The notes below the pieces were generated by a model. The model was not told where the DNA came from and searched no databases. It saw only the letters and a program-made list of their open reading frames with translations. 64,000 bases of DNA from Prunus persica (taxonomy: Eukaryota; Streptophyta; Magnoliopsida; Rosales; Rosaceae), in NCBI RefSeq assembly GCF_000346465.2, contig NC_034009.1, forward strand, positions 19,301,606 to 19,365,605, written 5' to 3'. A program made the translations under genes and the position numbers. Positions 1 to 13,179 of the stretch are shown here, one piece after another (the first letter of the stretch is position 1; every line of letters starts with the position of its first letter).

Positions 1-690
1 GTACCATATCTTAGTGTGATAGGTGCATTATTATATTTAGCCCAATGTACTAGGCCAGATATTGCATTTCCAGTAAATTTATTAGCCAGGTATAGCTTAG
101 CTTCAACACATAGACACTAGAATGGTATAAAGCATATCTTGCGCTACCTTCGCGGAACAATTTATATGGGCCTGTTTTATTCGAACGAACCTTCCAACGG
201 TCCAAATCTTGATGGATACACGGAGTCTAGGTATCTCTCTTATCCACATAAGGGTCGCTCCCAAACTGGTTATGTGTTTACTTGTGGAAATACAGTGATC
301 TCATGGAGATCTACAAAACAAACTTTGGTTACTCCCTCTTCTAATCATGCAGAAATTCTTGCGCTCCATGAGGCCAGTAGAGAATGTGTTGGGTTAAGAT
401 CCCTAGTTCATCATATTCGGAAAACATGTGATCTTTCTTCAATAACAAAAGCTCCAACAATCATGTATGAAGACAATGCTGCTTGTATAGCTCAAATTAA
501 AGAAGGGTTTATCAAGGGTGACATAACCAAACATATACCACCAAAGTTCTTCTACCCACATGAGCTTTAGAAGAATCAAGATATTGAAGTCAAACAAATT
601 CATTCCCAAGATAATATGGCAGACCTCTTCACCAAAGCTCTTCCAAAGTCTATATTTCAGAAGTTGGTATATGGTTTAGGGATGCCATGA
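1..690 (+). pseudogene. Ty1/Copia polyprotein, 3' end (RT tail and RNase H)
   Basis: This is the C-terminal part of a Copia pol polyprotein, cut by the window start. Frame 1 reads the family landmarks in order: CTRPDIAF, LRYLRGT, SWRSTKQT, the YEDNAACIAQ region of RNase H, HIPPKFFYPHEL and, at the end, MADLFTKALPKS. Two in-frame stops break it. TAG at 118-120 replaces the Trp normally found before NG-KHILRYL, and TAG at 568-570 replaces the Gln normally following HEL. The natural end is the TGA at 688-690. RNase H would act on the RNA/DNA hybrid during reverse transcription, but this copy cannot make a full polyprotein. The frame is otherwise open, so decay is recent to moderate. Confidence 0.9.
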
Positions 691-900
691 CTTTACAATC
701 AATCAGACTGTTGAAGATCAGGGGGAGATATCAATCGAGGAAACTCCTTAGTTTTACTACATCGGTTGTATGTGCAATGTACTCTTTTTTCCTTCAATCA
801 AGTTTTTATCCCACGTGGTTTTTCCTGACAAGGTTTTTAATGAGGCAACATTTAGCACGTCCAACATGATGTCATTGTATGGTGGACATCCAAGGAGGAG
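691..900 (+). other. Copia 3' untranslated region with polypurine tracts
   Basis: Non-coding stretch between the pol stop and the 3' LTR. It holds a purine run at 718-728 and a second one (AAGGAGGAG) ending at 900, immediately before the TG of the LTR. The second has the position expected of the plus-strand primer. Short ORFs here look spurious. Confidence 0.75.
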
Positions 901-1140
901 TGTTAAAAATCCATACATTATGGGTTTATAGGTTATGGATGCCCACAATAATAACCACTATTAACCTATCATAATACCCATCATTATATATTTGTAACCT
1001 ACCAATTATGGGTGGTAAATGATTTAGGCCTCTCTACCCTTATAGTGGGTCCAAATATGAATGGAATACAAGTTGATTTGAGCAAATTATACTGCCTCTT
1101 TCTTCCTCTTATTTATCCTTACAAATTCCCTAGTTTAACA
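901..1140 (+). repeat. Copia 3' LTR, 240 bp
   Basis: The LTR begins TGTTAAAAATCC at 901, right after the purine tract, and ends CTAGTTTAACA at 1140. Its terminal inverted repeat is TGTTAAA/TTTAACA. The 5' partner lies outside the window, so the flanking duplication cannot be checked. A diverged solo copy of the same LTR family, in the same orientation, sits at 38424-38696: both share the TTGTAAC segment, the region before ACAAGTTGATT, and the TTACAAATTCCCT tail. Confidence 0.8.
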
Positions 1141-1557
1141 ACACTTATGCGTTTAATGAAATATTATCTTTTCTATAAAATAAAATAAATAAATAAATTG
1201 GTACATGTTCCCAATATTTTTTAAATTTTTTTTAAAAAGTGCTGCTATTTCCACACCTTGTTCTATTTACCCACCCACCTTATCTTCAAAATTTTAAAGA
1301 CAAACCCCCTTGTAAAATGACTTCTAAGGACTTAGGAAAAAAAAACATCAACTCATGTAACCCACCTATTGTACCGTTTGACAAAAATGAAAAAAAAATT
1401 TATCAATTGCTCTTATGAGTCATCAGTGCTCATAACTCAATTCTCAAACAATTTTCTTCTTTCTTATTTTCATTCAATCAAATTGTTTCTAAAGAATAGA
1501 ACAACAAGAGAATGGATGTTGAAGAGAACAATTCCAGCGAAAATGGTAGGTGAGAAG
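1141..1557. other. AT-rich spacer, no gene seen
   Basis: AT-rich sequence with A/T homopolymers and no convincing coding frame. Its last five bases (AGAAG, 1553-1557) are the left target-site duplication of the long solo LTR that follows. The same spacer resumes at 5488. Confidence 0.5.
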
Positions 1558-2533
1558 TGACAAGACCCGACTCAAATTTCACTTTGGAATCCGCGTCGAA
1601 CCCTGTAAAAATCCAATACCTATCAAGTGCCGAGCACACTTGACCAAATTTCCCTTAACTAAAACTCAAATAATTCTTTTAAGGTTTGACCAAGTCTCCC
1701 CTGAAAATTGCTCGTTTCCGAATAATTTACACCTGTACAACATATAATTCTTATATCCACAAGTATTTAGCATGCACGACGTTAGAGCAAATAGACAATC
1801 CAACAACAAATCTATGTGGCCTCAGGCCTTACAGAAATCCTAGGGCAATATCAGAGCCTACTAATTAATTTAATTTACAAAAATAGTACAGTTAGAGTAG
1901 GATATCCTACATAATGGAAGTGGATGAGTGGTGGATGATGAATGCCCAATGGTGATGCTCCGGTACTCGATTACTGCTTGGGAGCGCAAAACATTAAAAA
2001 CGTGAGTGGACAAAAGAAAGTTTTACAAAATATAATATCAACATACTAACCCCACTGTTAAAACCATTTGAAAATTCATTTAATCCATGGTCTATATTCG
2101 TACAAAAATCAAGCATGCATATTTATATTCATATAACTGTTCATACATTCAATCAATTCATCAAAACCATTAGAAAGCATTGAAAATAAATAATTCCTTT
2201 CCACCTAGGTGTACCCTTCATATATCCTTCAATTCCATGATTTTTATATTTATTTTCCACATTATACTGTCAATTCCAAGTGTCACATAAGTGACACCTC
2301 CTCGCAGAACTCAGAAACACAAAGTTAACTCGAGCCGCATTCCTCGTAGAACTTAGGAGACACTTAGTCAACTTGAGCCGAATTCCTAGCTCCTCATCGT
2401 CCAAGTATCCCTAGGACTCGTGGGGCAACTGTCAAACGCGCGCTGACTCAATCGAAGGCAAACTACGATGTCTATGGACATCATTATATCCAAAGGCAAC
2501 AGTTTATTCGAAGGCAAAATTTTGGGTACCTAT

Positions 2534-3712
2534 TGTCACGGGTCGCATTTAGACAAGTGCTACCGTGACTCCGTTGGGACATCTATGCGCTTATGAGGTA
2601 GTCCAAGTGTGGACGGGCGATAGCTTAAGAGCTAGAATGGTTGGTGTTGGCCAAGTTGCAATTGTGAAGGGTATTTTGGGTATTTCCAAAGGTTACGGGA
2701 GGAACCTAAGGGAACCAAGAATACCGAAATGTTCGTGATGTTGAGACGCAGGAAACGCAACTGACAGTTCGCCATTCGGAGTTCGTATGAAGGAGATATG
2801 CCCAATTATGACTCCTCGTGCATAGGTGATGTTCCCTCCTGGCAGAAGGCTAAATGCATAAAATGCTATATAGGGGGTGACATGGGTCATGCTCTCCACC
2901 ACCCCTGGTGCTTACACCCTTGTGGCACTAAGCGAGCATCCTTATGACATTGGAGATAGTCATAAGGGCGGGCATAAGATTGTTGAAGGATAATCTGTGC
3001 CTCCGAGGGAAAGAAATTCCCGAGGACAGTACGAACACGCAGGGCCGTTCGTATTGCGCATTGTTGGAAAGAGTGAGGTCAACATATGGCATTCGCTATG
3101 CCATCGGCTAGCGAGACATATGACAATACTCAATGGACTTGGCTTGGGTTCGGCCTTGTCTAATATTGAAGGAAGATATTCGGATGCCGGTACGCATGGG
3201 TTGCCACCCCATGCAATACATAGATGGTTATGTGAGACATTTGGAATACATATGTTGCCAAGGCTTGGGCGACATGCAAGTATAACAGCTTGCATGTATA
3301 GCTTGAGGATGTGGGCTATCGTGGACGCTAAAGGAATGACCGACAGAAGTGTGGGTAAACCGATGGTGTGTTGGATCGCTATGTCTTGACATAGACATGA
3401 GCGACACATGAGGAAAGCATGCGACGGGGTCGATGCAGTTGACGTATTTTATGCAACGCTTGATGTATGGGCGTCGAGGGTTCGTTGTCGGATGCGGAGT
3501 GATTGTATTGTCACACGAAAGTGTGACTCGTTGTCTAGTGGGAGACGACACTTGAAGGTAAACCTCTCGCGGAGTTGTGAAAGCCATGAGTATCATGAAA
3601 GGGAGAAGGCTGACCGGGATCCAAAGGGATCCTGGGCCGCACGGGTGTGCTTTGAGTGGCGAAATGTGTGTTTCGCTTCCGCCGCGCCGCGCTGCTCGCT
3701 CATCCCGTGACA
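2534..3712. mobile_element. GC-rich solo LTR nested in A1, 1179 bp
   Basis: It starts TGTCACGGGTCG at 2534 and ends CATCCCGTGACA at 3712, giving a 9-bp perfect inverted terminus (TGTCACGGG/CCCGTGACA). The flank is CCTAT on the left and CTAT on the right; the homologous empty position in copy A4 (near 53914) reads CCTATGG, so the right copy seems to have lost one C. The segment is clearly richer in G+C than A1, and A4 lacks it. These termini are typical of Ty3/Gypsy LTRs, and the last 12 bases match the end of the chromovirus LTR at 16194-16618. ORFs of 100-160 codons on both strands overlap one another and look accidental. Confidence 0.7.
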
Positions 3713-5142
3713 CTATGGTGGTTTAAAAACCATTCCTGGAAAATTATAATACTATTTCTCACTCAATCCTTAAATCCTATTACCATTTCCTTTTATACTT
3801 TCCAAGCCATTCACATTTAATCATAAACAAAATTTTATAAAAGCATTTGAATTCAAACTGTATGCTTGGACAGCAAAAACCATAAATAATTCATTCATGA
3901 TCAATTAATAAAACTTTTGCTGCATAAAATTCATTTATAAAACAAACGTCCACTCACTTTGCGTCCGAGCTCGCCTGACCCTTCGAGGTTCCTTCCTGCG
4001 GGTTTGGTGGAGCTCGGGTACCTATTTAAACGATGAAAAATATTTAATTAATAAAATAGATCAACCACAAATATTTAATCAAAACCCTGACCCCCAGCCT
4101 TAAAGTGCGTGTGTGTAACCTAAGAAAGTTCCTAGGCCCATTTTCAACAGTTCTCATAGTTGGAATGGTCCAAAAAGACCTAAGATTAAATATACGATTA
4201 AATTCTTATATTGGTCTACTCGGTCTCCCTTGGGGTCCACGACCTCCGATTAATAATCCAAAGTAATTATGGGTTCAACAAAATTTACTAAACACATCCT
4301 TCAAGTTTGGTCCAAATTGAGCGGTCGAATAATTCTTAATCGCACGATCGGATGGTCACCGTTTTATATAATCTTTGAATCATTGATTCAAAGTATTCAG
4401 GACTCCGATTCTCGAACCATGAGTTCCTACACGATCCTGGAGGTTCCTATCAACATATTTGAAAATGGAGTAGATCCAAAGGTCTGAACATATCGAACCT
4501 AGATATCGCCTAATATGTAAAAATTCGTTCGATTGTCAAACGATAACCAAATTCGACTCAGAGCATACAGTTGTGCTCGGGATGACATGGGGATCATTTT
4601 AGGACCAAATAGGCCCCCAACCTTGGCCCACACACTGCACACCCAGCTACAGCGCGTTGGTGTCCTGAGAAAATTCCGGCCACCGAAAAATTCTCAAAAC
4701 ACCCTGCCATACCTATACCTACATGATCAGGACAACTAGGGGAGCAACTTTTATTCTTGGGCCATGTCCAAAAAGTGGTCGGAGCTTGCCGGAAATTCCA
4801 GCTGAAAATCGGTCAAAACTTAGACGGTAAATCAAGCTTCAAAACTTCAAAATCAATCATAACCAACCCAACCATAAGCTAGATCACTTTGAAAGGATGA
4901 GAAAGCATACCTGGATTGACAAATTTGGTGGCTGGAATCATTTAAAACAATGACAGAAAATTCGAAGAAAATCGGACGGTTTTCGAGCTGCCGCCAGCGA
5001 CAGAGGTGGCAGTTGCGGCAAACAAGGGATGGGATGCGATGAGGGAGTCGGGCCGATTCGTTTGGGACTGGTCTCGTGGCCAACGGTGGCCGGAGGAGGG
5101 AGCTGTCGTTCAAAACAATGGCCGATTAGGGGTTTTCACAAG

Positions 5143-5146
<4 letters not shown>

Positions 5147-5211
<65 letters not shown>
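5147..5211. repeat. (AG)n microsatellite
   Basis: Uninterrupted AG dinucleotide repeat of about 32 units within the 3' part of A1. Runs of RE residues predicted here are artefacts of the repeat. Confidence 0.95.
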
Positions 5212-5213
<2 letters not shown>

Positions 5214-5487
5214 CTGATTGGTTTTTAAAATCTGACTTTTGAAATATTTATAGTTGTGCCACTGCACTTCCGTTGATCGTAATTTGTTTATTAAAATTTT
5301 GATTTAAGCCCACTATGTGTCTACGAACTCGTATTGATGCGCTCTACATAATGGTGCTACTCAAATCCCCAAATTATTTCCCGAACAAAAAGTCAATTTT
5401 AAACCCATTAAAATAATCTCTGGGTGAAATTGTCTTTTACTTGAATAATTTAAGAATTGAATATTAATTTAGGAACGGGGTATCACA

Positions 5488-5681
5488 AGAAGATAAAGTG
5501 AGTAAAGAAATAAGACAGGGGGTGAAAATAGTGGCAGTTAACCAAAAAAAAAAATTAATCCCCTCTCTATTAATAAAAAGTTTATATTGTCTTCATAGTT
5601 GTCAAAATACCAAACATTAAATAATAAGCACAAATTACAAGTGTGGGAGCAAATAATTACGCTACTAATAAGCACAAACTA
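5488..5681. other. Spacer, no gene seen
   Basis: Continuation of the spacer at 1141-1557 after the A1 target duplication. AT-rich, no coding signal. Confidence 0.45.
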
Positions 5682-6079
5682 TATTGGTGGAACAACAATC
5701 AATTCTACTATTAATTAATTTAATAATTAAATAAACATAACAAAAATACATAAAAGTAAATATATAAATGAAATTCAATAAACAATATATAATGACTTGA
5801 CTGTTCTTGTAAATAGAGGCTTGTAGAATTACAATGTCCTCAGGCTATATAGGAATGATGATATGAATGTCTCTACAAATTTTTATGTGTTTCTCAAACA
5901 AAGAACAACTCATTTTGGGCCACTCCCACTTGCCACTTACTTGGGCCACTTACATAGCCCAACTCAAATTAACCTACTTCCAAGAGTATGCCTTATAAAG
6001 AGCTCCAATGAATTTTAGTTTTCCAATGTGGGACTAATTTCAATTCAAACATAGCTTGCAATGCCTTGCATAGCCAACA
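5682..6079 (-). repeat. Probable Copia-type solo LTR, about 398 bp
   Basis: On the minus strand it runs from TGTTGGCTATGC (6079 downward) to GTTCCACCAATA at 5682, which fits TGTTGG...CCAACA ends with one change. It has the TTAGTCCCACATTGG box common near the start of plant Copia LTRs, then a TTTATAAGG box. The flanks AACTA/AACAA match at four of five bases. No internal region adjoins it. The borders are less secure than those of the other elements. Confidence 0.5.
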
Positions 6080-6178
6080 AACAACGTGCACGAAATGTTG
6101 CCACTTAGACCTAATTATCCCTAGCAAAAGGGGCGCGAAGATCAGCGGCACCATCCCATCCTCATTAATATGGAGAAG
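6080..6178. other. Spacer ending in a hAT target duplication
   Basis: Short non-coding segment. Its last eight bases TGGAGAAG (6171-6178) are the left target-site copy of the following hAT element. Confidence 0.5.
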
Positions 6179-7061
6179 TAGGCCTGGACACGGATCAGTT
6201 TGGAACGGTAGAAGGCTCTTCCATTAACCAAATCAAAGATTTCGATAGACCATTTTCTCTTCCGTTTACCAAACCAAAGACTTCAGTAGACTTCAGATCG
6301 GTTAACCAAATATTCAGTTCATATTGGTCAGTACACCGATAGTACCGTAATAAAAACATACTAATAAAAATACAATTTATAATACTTTCACATAACATAA
6401 GTTCTTGAACAAATACACCAAATTATCCTTGTAAAATATAAAAATCCAATAGTCTAATTCATCCAAGTATGAAATCAAATAACTTAGTCACTATATATCA
6501 TTCAATATGTACTCAAGATGTACTAGGAGCCACTTTTGTTGTTTAAACCTTTGAGGGTTCTTTTTATTGAATTATCTACCTTTATGTAAATGATTTTGAC
6601 ATTTGTTTCATGTGGGGTTCTTTAGTTTTTCATGCTGAATCCAACCATATAAAGAACATAAAATTTGGATCAACAGTTGGAAAGTTACAGGTAAAAAATA
6701 GGACAAATGTCGAAACTAGAAAACATAGGAAGTTTATAAATTCATCTCTAACCAAAAAGTGCTACAGTACCTAGGTAAGTGATACAATGGTGATAAAGAA
6801 GTGATAAAATAGTGATAAAGCAGTGATAAAATGGTGATAAAAGAGTGATACAAAATGCTGATTGTATTTACCTTTGGTTTCTTGTTTTGTATTTAAATAA
6901 TAAAATAAGTATAAATATCGGATCGGTACGGGTTTCCGTTAACCAAACCAAACATTTCGGTACGGATCAGATCGGAATAATTAAAATTAAAAAATAATTA
7001 TTTAACCAAACCAAACCAAACCGTCGATACGCAGATGATTCCGATGAGATGCCCACCCCTA
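6179..7061. mobile_element. Non-autonomous hAT element, 883 bp
   Basis: The ends are TAGGCCTGGACACGG (left) and, read inward on the other strand, TAGGGGTGGGCATCTCATCGG (right). The 8-bp flanks TGGAGAAG and CGGAGAAG agree at seven positions, which is the hAT target-site length. There is no transposase. The subterminal regions repeat CGGATCGGTTTGG-type words, and 6778-6855 holds tandem AGTGATAAA-like repeats. Its right end is clearly homologous to the left end of the transposase-bearing hAT at 55705, so it is probably a deletion derivative of that family. Confidence 0.85.
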
Positions 7062-7069
7062 CGGAGAAG

Positions 7070-7760
7070 GATGACATAATGAACTCCTAACTGGCAGAGG
7101 TCGATTCCTCTACCAAAAATTTATAAGAGCGTGTAGGCTTCGCTGGGGACCGCAAGAGCCATGGGGTAAACCCAATAGGGCCAACCAAACTTCTTGGGCC
7201 TCGTCTGGCCAATGAACCCAAACATGGGTTAAGAAGACATGTGGGCCTGAGATCAGTTCCCCTTTGGCTCCATGAAGTGAGTCCAAACATGACTAATCCT
7301 TGGGCAGCACGCCTCCAAAATGGATCAGAATTGATCCCCCAAGACCTCCCTAGTTACAGCAGCAACAATCTCGAAGATCATGCCCACACATTTTGGGAAT
7401 ACTAATTGACTGGACGTGTGACATAACGGGCAAGAAACGCCCCTAATTAATGCCAAATGCAGCCTCATACGATGATAAGTCAACCACTAACGAGCCATAT
7501 AAAACCCAACTTTAACCATCAAAAGGAGGTACCGTTCTATTGATATGAAAAACCTAATTCTTGATTTCAGAACTGGTTTTAGCATGGGAGACTATTTGAC
7601 TCACACCACACCATTATGCTCAAAAGACTCACGATCAATCTGCTTCTCTTGAATTTCAGGGGTAAAGATGTCATTTTTGGGGACCAACGAAATTGTTCCC
7701 CTACAATATGTTCTCAGTGGCAATAAAAATATTATGTGATACATAAAATAATGTTCAAAT
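7070..7760. other. Unassigned repeat-like sequence, possibly LTR remnant
   Basis: No coding frame is supported. A CATATAAAACCC box near 7498 and an abrupt TTGTTCCCCTACA end near 7705 resemble promoter and end of an LTR in plus orientation, but I could not find a matching start or a target duplication. Confidence 0.3.
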
Positions 7761-8550
7761 TTTGATCCACGTAGTTTGCTTGCGATGTTTCGCTTTCGTC
7801 CATGTACATTTCATTTTTGCCATTTTGCCATAGTTTGATGCTTTTTGCAATTTAAGCACATCTAAATTTCCGTCCAATTGCTTGAGTTCCTCCAAAATCA
7901 AGATGCGTAACCTCATCATTAACTTGCATAAGCTTTCTTTACGAAAGGCCTACTCATGATAAAAGAGGGGAAAAAGAAGAAGAAAGAAAAACAGAAAAAT
8001 CATCGAGTACATTGAGATTGCCTTTTAGTTTCAGCTATTAGATAATGCTATGGCTACAAAATATGCATTTTTCCTCAAAATAAATCAATAAAACAAACAA
8101 TATTTGTAAGTCTTAGAAGTTACAAGGGACAGCTTAAATCTAATATGTCCAAAAGGAGTACTTAGTATTCTGTATATGAATAACCAACGGGGCTAATATG
8201 GCATGGAGACATAAACACAGCCGCTGATCGTTGAAAGAAATTGGAAAGGTGATAATCAGTTGTGATACTATGTGCAGGAGTCTTATAGCTGGTGCAGTGA
8301 CTTACAGGAGAGTTCTCCGTGGCTTATCCATTGACAAATTGCCAGAATGTATTTCGAGTGCATCTGGAATAGCTCAGTCAAGATCTCCTTGTCTGTATAA
8401 ATGGAAGCGATCAGGAGTGCAAATGTAGTGTGGAAAACAAAGAGGAACAATCTTTCAAAGCCTCATCAAGAAAAGCAAGCGAGAGGGGTCCTTGAGAAGG
8501 CAATGCCTATCTGAACCAAAGAAGCTAAAGGCAACATCTGATGAACCTGT
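7761..8550. other. Downstream region and 3' UTR side of the ASCH-domain gene
   Basis: Non-coding, AT-rich. Because the neighbouring gene is read right to left and stops at 8551, the part next to 8551 should be its 3' UTR. No clear polyadenylation signal could be fixed. The short ORF at 8231-8428 has no recognisable feature. Confidence 0.45.
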
Positions 8551-11500
8551 TTAGTGCTTCCATCCCTTTGGATGACCATCTTCCATGTATGGCTCTAAAA
8601 ATCCGATAAACTGAAATTCCACAAGGAGACACAATCACTTTATTGCTTTTTAGAAAAAGGGCATTTCAATCTATATGCTTAAGCTTTATATTGAGGAAAC
8701 TTGACGATTAATCTTCTTTCAATAATTAATTTAACATGTTTAACTAAATGGTACAACTGTGGTTCAGGTTGCCAAAAGCCCCAACAGTATTAGTTAGACA
8801 TGATTTAGGCCCATGGTGAAACTTTAGATTGAGTTGAGCATGGATAAAAGCATAGTTAGGGATGATCACAGATACCTTGCTACCATCTTCCGACCACCGT
8901 GCACCATATCCTTCAGCAACCCTTATTTCAAAGACAACATCGTGTGGTTGAACACTATGCACATTTAACCAGCAACAATGTGTCATTAATCGAGTGATGA
9001 CATCCAATGCGAGCCTGTTTTTATTGGAATCTAAAAAGAGCAAAAGAAAAAGGATACACAACTGATCTTAATAAAAAACATAAAATCACAGTATTTGTAT
9101 CAACACATAATCATATGAATCAAACTTAGTTGTAAACACTTATACCCAAAAATATTTCTAGTTTGATCTTGACTTAAATATTTGCAATTTAAGCACAGTA
9201 TTTGTAGCAGTGCACAAAGCTTGTCACATTCGACCATAGAATATGTATGCAATTCATTACCAACACCAAAAAACATCTAAAATATATTAGGACCTTGACC
9301 AATAAGGTTAAAATGTTTAGTGTTCTTATCCTCTAGCCTCTAATTTATGCGAATATCTAAGAAAGATGTGTGAATCTTCTGTACAATCAACCTACAAACC
9401 TGTATTACTACTTACAAATTTTAAATAACACCATGATAGCAGAACATTGATGTTCAGAGGTTTTGTCAAGAAACATAAATATCATTATTATTTTCATAAT
9501 TGTTCTCATTCCTCTAGTGCTTAAGCAAATTTCTATACTTTAAATTATGAATTTCTTTTCTTCATAGTTTTGAATGGGAGTTGCAGTGTCCAACACCAGG
9601 TGACGGAAGTGTGATAGTCAAGAAAATTTATATAAGCAAAAGAAACTAACATAATCTAAAAAAATCCCAAATTTCTAGGCCTTTAAAAGAAAGACAGGTT
9701 GTATGAAACCACAATTAAATGTGTGAAAGAATCAATAACAAACAAGATACTAATAATAATCTCCAGACTCTAGATTTAAATCAAGGCCTTAACAGTTTCT
9801 CACCACTTCCATCTAAGGTACCCCAATATTTACTGCTACTCCGATGTGCATGTTTTGCCAAGGCCCTAGCTCCATGAGTCAATGTACTACCTTCAACCTG
9901 TAGCCAGAAAGAATGAAGTAAATAAAAAGCACGCAATATATAAATCAGTCTCTGAAGCCTCTAGGAATAAACAAGCAGAAAACAGAACTACAAACTTTCA
10001 GTATATTGTTTATCTTTTTTATTTATTTATTTTATACCCAGAAATCCACCAATTAAAAAGCTATGTGCTGTTTTCACACCAGTTACTAGATTAGTCTTTC
10101 ACATTATCACAAATAAGTGGCTTCATAATCAACAACCAGAAATCTTTTCTGTTTCTGATTTAATCATTTTAGATGTTTAGGAGGTTTCTAAATGCCTACT
10201 CTACAACCAAGAAAAGAGCATCTAACAATGCAATTTTCCCAAGCAATCATTGTCGTACATTCAATTTATATGGCAGCACAAATGATGACAGAAGAGTAGA
10301 TGTTGGCGGGGGTAGAGCATCTGGAGTAGATCCTGTGGTATGTGCCAGACCAAGAAGGCCTTGAAGACCCCCCAGACTCAATCCCTGAATAAAAGAATAT
10401 AACTGTCAAAACTTTCACACAACCATTGTGAACTTCTATCAACTCAAGGCAGCTGTTTACATACAAAATGCTTCAATAAGAGGACATTAGAGCACTAGGT
10501 TCACAAGTGATCAGACTAAAAGTAAACTACACATCCACACACTGATGGGAATGTGTCTAAGAATGCAGAAAGAAATACACTTACAAATAGCAATCTAGCT
10601 AATGAAATGTAAGGCTGGAGAGGAAACTTTGAAACACAAATCGCAAGGACACCATTTGACCTTTCCTTTTCTTCTGTGTAAAACTTTCTGTAAATTTGCA
10701 CACCTGCAAGCTGCACACCCATTAGTATTGAGAAATTTTTACAAAAGCCATAAATCACTTGTTGATGACAGGAAAAAAATAATTAAGACATTTAGGGTGT
10801 TAGTGTGGTTCTTCCATAAGACCAAATTAAAATGGTTTAAAGCACTGAAAATACATATTAGGGTGATTGAAAACATATTTTCCTAGCATTCATGACTGAT
10901 TGTGATCTCAATATTCTGCTCAACCCCCTTATACGAGTAACTTAGGAGATAAAAGGCACTAAATAGATTGAAGATCCAACAACTATAGTTGACAATGATG
11001 AGTGTAAGATGCTGAGAAAATTCTAGAGTAGCAAGATAGGTTGAAATATGGGTAAGGTTATATGCTGAATAGAAAGGTCCTTCCTTCAGTCAATGTATAG
11101 TTGGAAAAATCCAACGAACAAAAAACTTATGACTCTTCTTCAAACACAGAAAATAAGCTTAAATATTTCTGTCACAACTCAAAGTTGTGAATATGAGTGC
11201 CAGGGATATGATAAAGTTTGCACCAAACCCAGTTTGCCCATTATGAAAAATCTTCCGCATTTTTAGGTATTACTAATATGCTCATTTGACAGTTGATAAC
11301 CTACTACTACATCAGATCACTATATAGCCTGATCGTAGTGCTGACCACAATTACCACCACTTGGGTAATGTGTGCAGACAGTGTTCTCATTATCAGGAAC
11401 CAACCAGTGTTCTTGCACTCCTGTTTTTATATGATCAAATGATTATATTATCCATAGTACTTTAAAGTTTGTCTTTTGAATATATTAACAAAATGCCAGA

Positions 11501-13111
11501 TTTTGTTTCCCAAAAGCCCTTATATCCAGTTCGAAATCTTATAATCAAGATAACCATACAACTAGAGAAATATTTTTAACTATACGTCAAACCCTTAAAC
11601 TTGGTACCGTATGAGCTGATAAATCATGTTACAAACTGGCATGGTACCTAAAAATTAAAAAGCAGCTACCTTGTTCAATGGTTTCAACTCCAGGAAGGAC
11701 TTTAGAAAGACCCTCTGCCTCCATCATTTCAGAGAACGAAGAATAACTGCGAATATCCTGTAAATGCATTAAGTCAAACTGCAGCCACATGGATATACAA
11801 AAACAGAAACTAATAACACAAAAGCATTGGCACCTGAACTTCAAATAGTAGACATTTATTGAAGAGAATCAAAGATCCTGAGTCAATTCTGCAACCAGAA
11901 AATAAAAACACATGAAAGATATGTTCATTTAACATACCCGGAAAAAAAAAAACCTAGTGGATGAATAATTAATGGTTACAATTGGAACATTGATGTGATG
12001 GAAGTAAAACAAAAAATGAATGGGAATCAATAATGCAATTCTTGAACAAAATCTCATGCCCACATTAAAGCCAGTGCCAGTTAACAAGAAGCATTATCTC
12101 TATTCTTCTTTTTTAGCATAGTCTTTCCAATCTTGAACCTCCTAAACAGTATGATGCGGACATCATTGATTAGTTTCCTTTTTTTTTTTTTTTGTGTTAG
12201 TTTCTTAGGTTCCCTAAGTTTTCCAGATTTCAGTAGGACTTCTAGTTTTTCCAGACTTCTAAGTTTCCTATTTTATTTCGGATAGGATTTCTGTTTTAGT
12301 AAGGGATTTTTATCCTATTGTCTCTAGGTTTTAGTTTGCTATAAATACCCCCCATGTAATTCATTAGAGATTAGATTTGAGTTATGAGAAAAGTTTATTA
12401 TTCCAGAGATTGGAGAGTTCTGGTGTGAAGCTAAGGTCGGGTGTGGCCCTGAAGTGATTCCAGATCCATCCTTCGTTTAATTTTCTGTTTTCATTGTTTT
12501 TGCTTCCGCTAAACTACCTAAATCTACAATTCACCCATATCCTATATCACAGTAACCATGGAAGCATAATGTGCTGCAAGCATGGGATATTTTGTATAGA
12601 AAAACAATAATTTTTTATAAAAAAAGGCTTATTTACTGTTTCATCCCCTGGAACGGACACTCGGTCTCACTTTACCCCCTCAAACTGAAATTTTCTCATT
12701 TAACCCCCTGAATCTCTAAAAATTGCTGAAATTTTCTCACTTTACCACTTTTGTCCATTTTCATCCACAAAACCGTTAAATGTGATGACGTAGCATGGAC
12801 ATTCTGGTAATTTTAGCTCCTTATTATCTTCTCTCTTCTCTCTCCCTCTATCCCTCTGCCTCTCTCTTCTCCCCCCTCCTGGACCCAACCTCCATCGCAC
12901 CCCTCCCCCTCCTCTCTCTCCTCTCTTCTCTCTTCTCTCTGCCTCTTTCTCCTCTCTGCCTCTCTTCTCTCTCCTCCCCTCACCAAACCCAACCCCCACC
13001 CCAGACCTAACCCTTCATGGAATTACTCAACACACCCAAACCACCACCACCATTCAAATTTTTTTTAAAATCTCCTCAACAGCCACTCCCCATATTCTCT
13101 CTTGGCAGAGA

Positions 13112-13179
<68 letters not shown>

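Larger units (their letters stand above)
1558..5487 (+). mobile_element. Family-A giant solo LTR, copy A1
   Basis: The element starts TGACAAGACCCG at 1558 and ends GGGGTATCACA at 5487. A perfect 5-bp duplication AGAAG flanks it (1553-1557 and 5488-5492). TG...CA ends with a 5-bp duplication are the signature of an LTR inserted by a retroviral-type integrase. No gag or pol is present, so it is a solo LTR or a minimal non-autonomous element. Without the nested LTR at 2534-3712 it is about 2.75 kb. It contains diverged repeats of roughly 50 bp around 2290-2410 (the CTCGAGCCGCATTCCTCG type) and an (AG)n run near its 3' end. Related copies: A2, A3, A4, A5. Confidence 0.85.

Noticed and set aside
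2693..3713. Several overlapping ORFs of 100-161 codons on both strands
   Set aside because: They lie inside the GC-rich solo LTR, overlap each other in opposite frames and show no domain; a GC-rich stretch gives long frames by chance.
5006..5242. ORFs ending in long Arg-Glu runs
   Set aside because: They are produced by the (AG)n microsatellite.
9882..10886. Plus-strand ORFs within the ASCH-domain gene
   Set aside because: They overlap exons and introns of the minus-strand gene, whose eleven exons fit in phase; no family resemblance.
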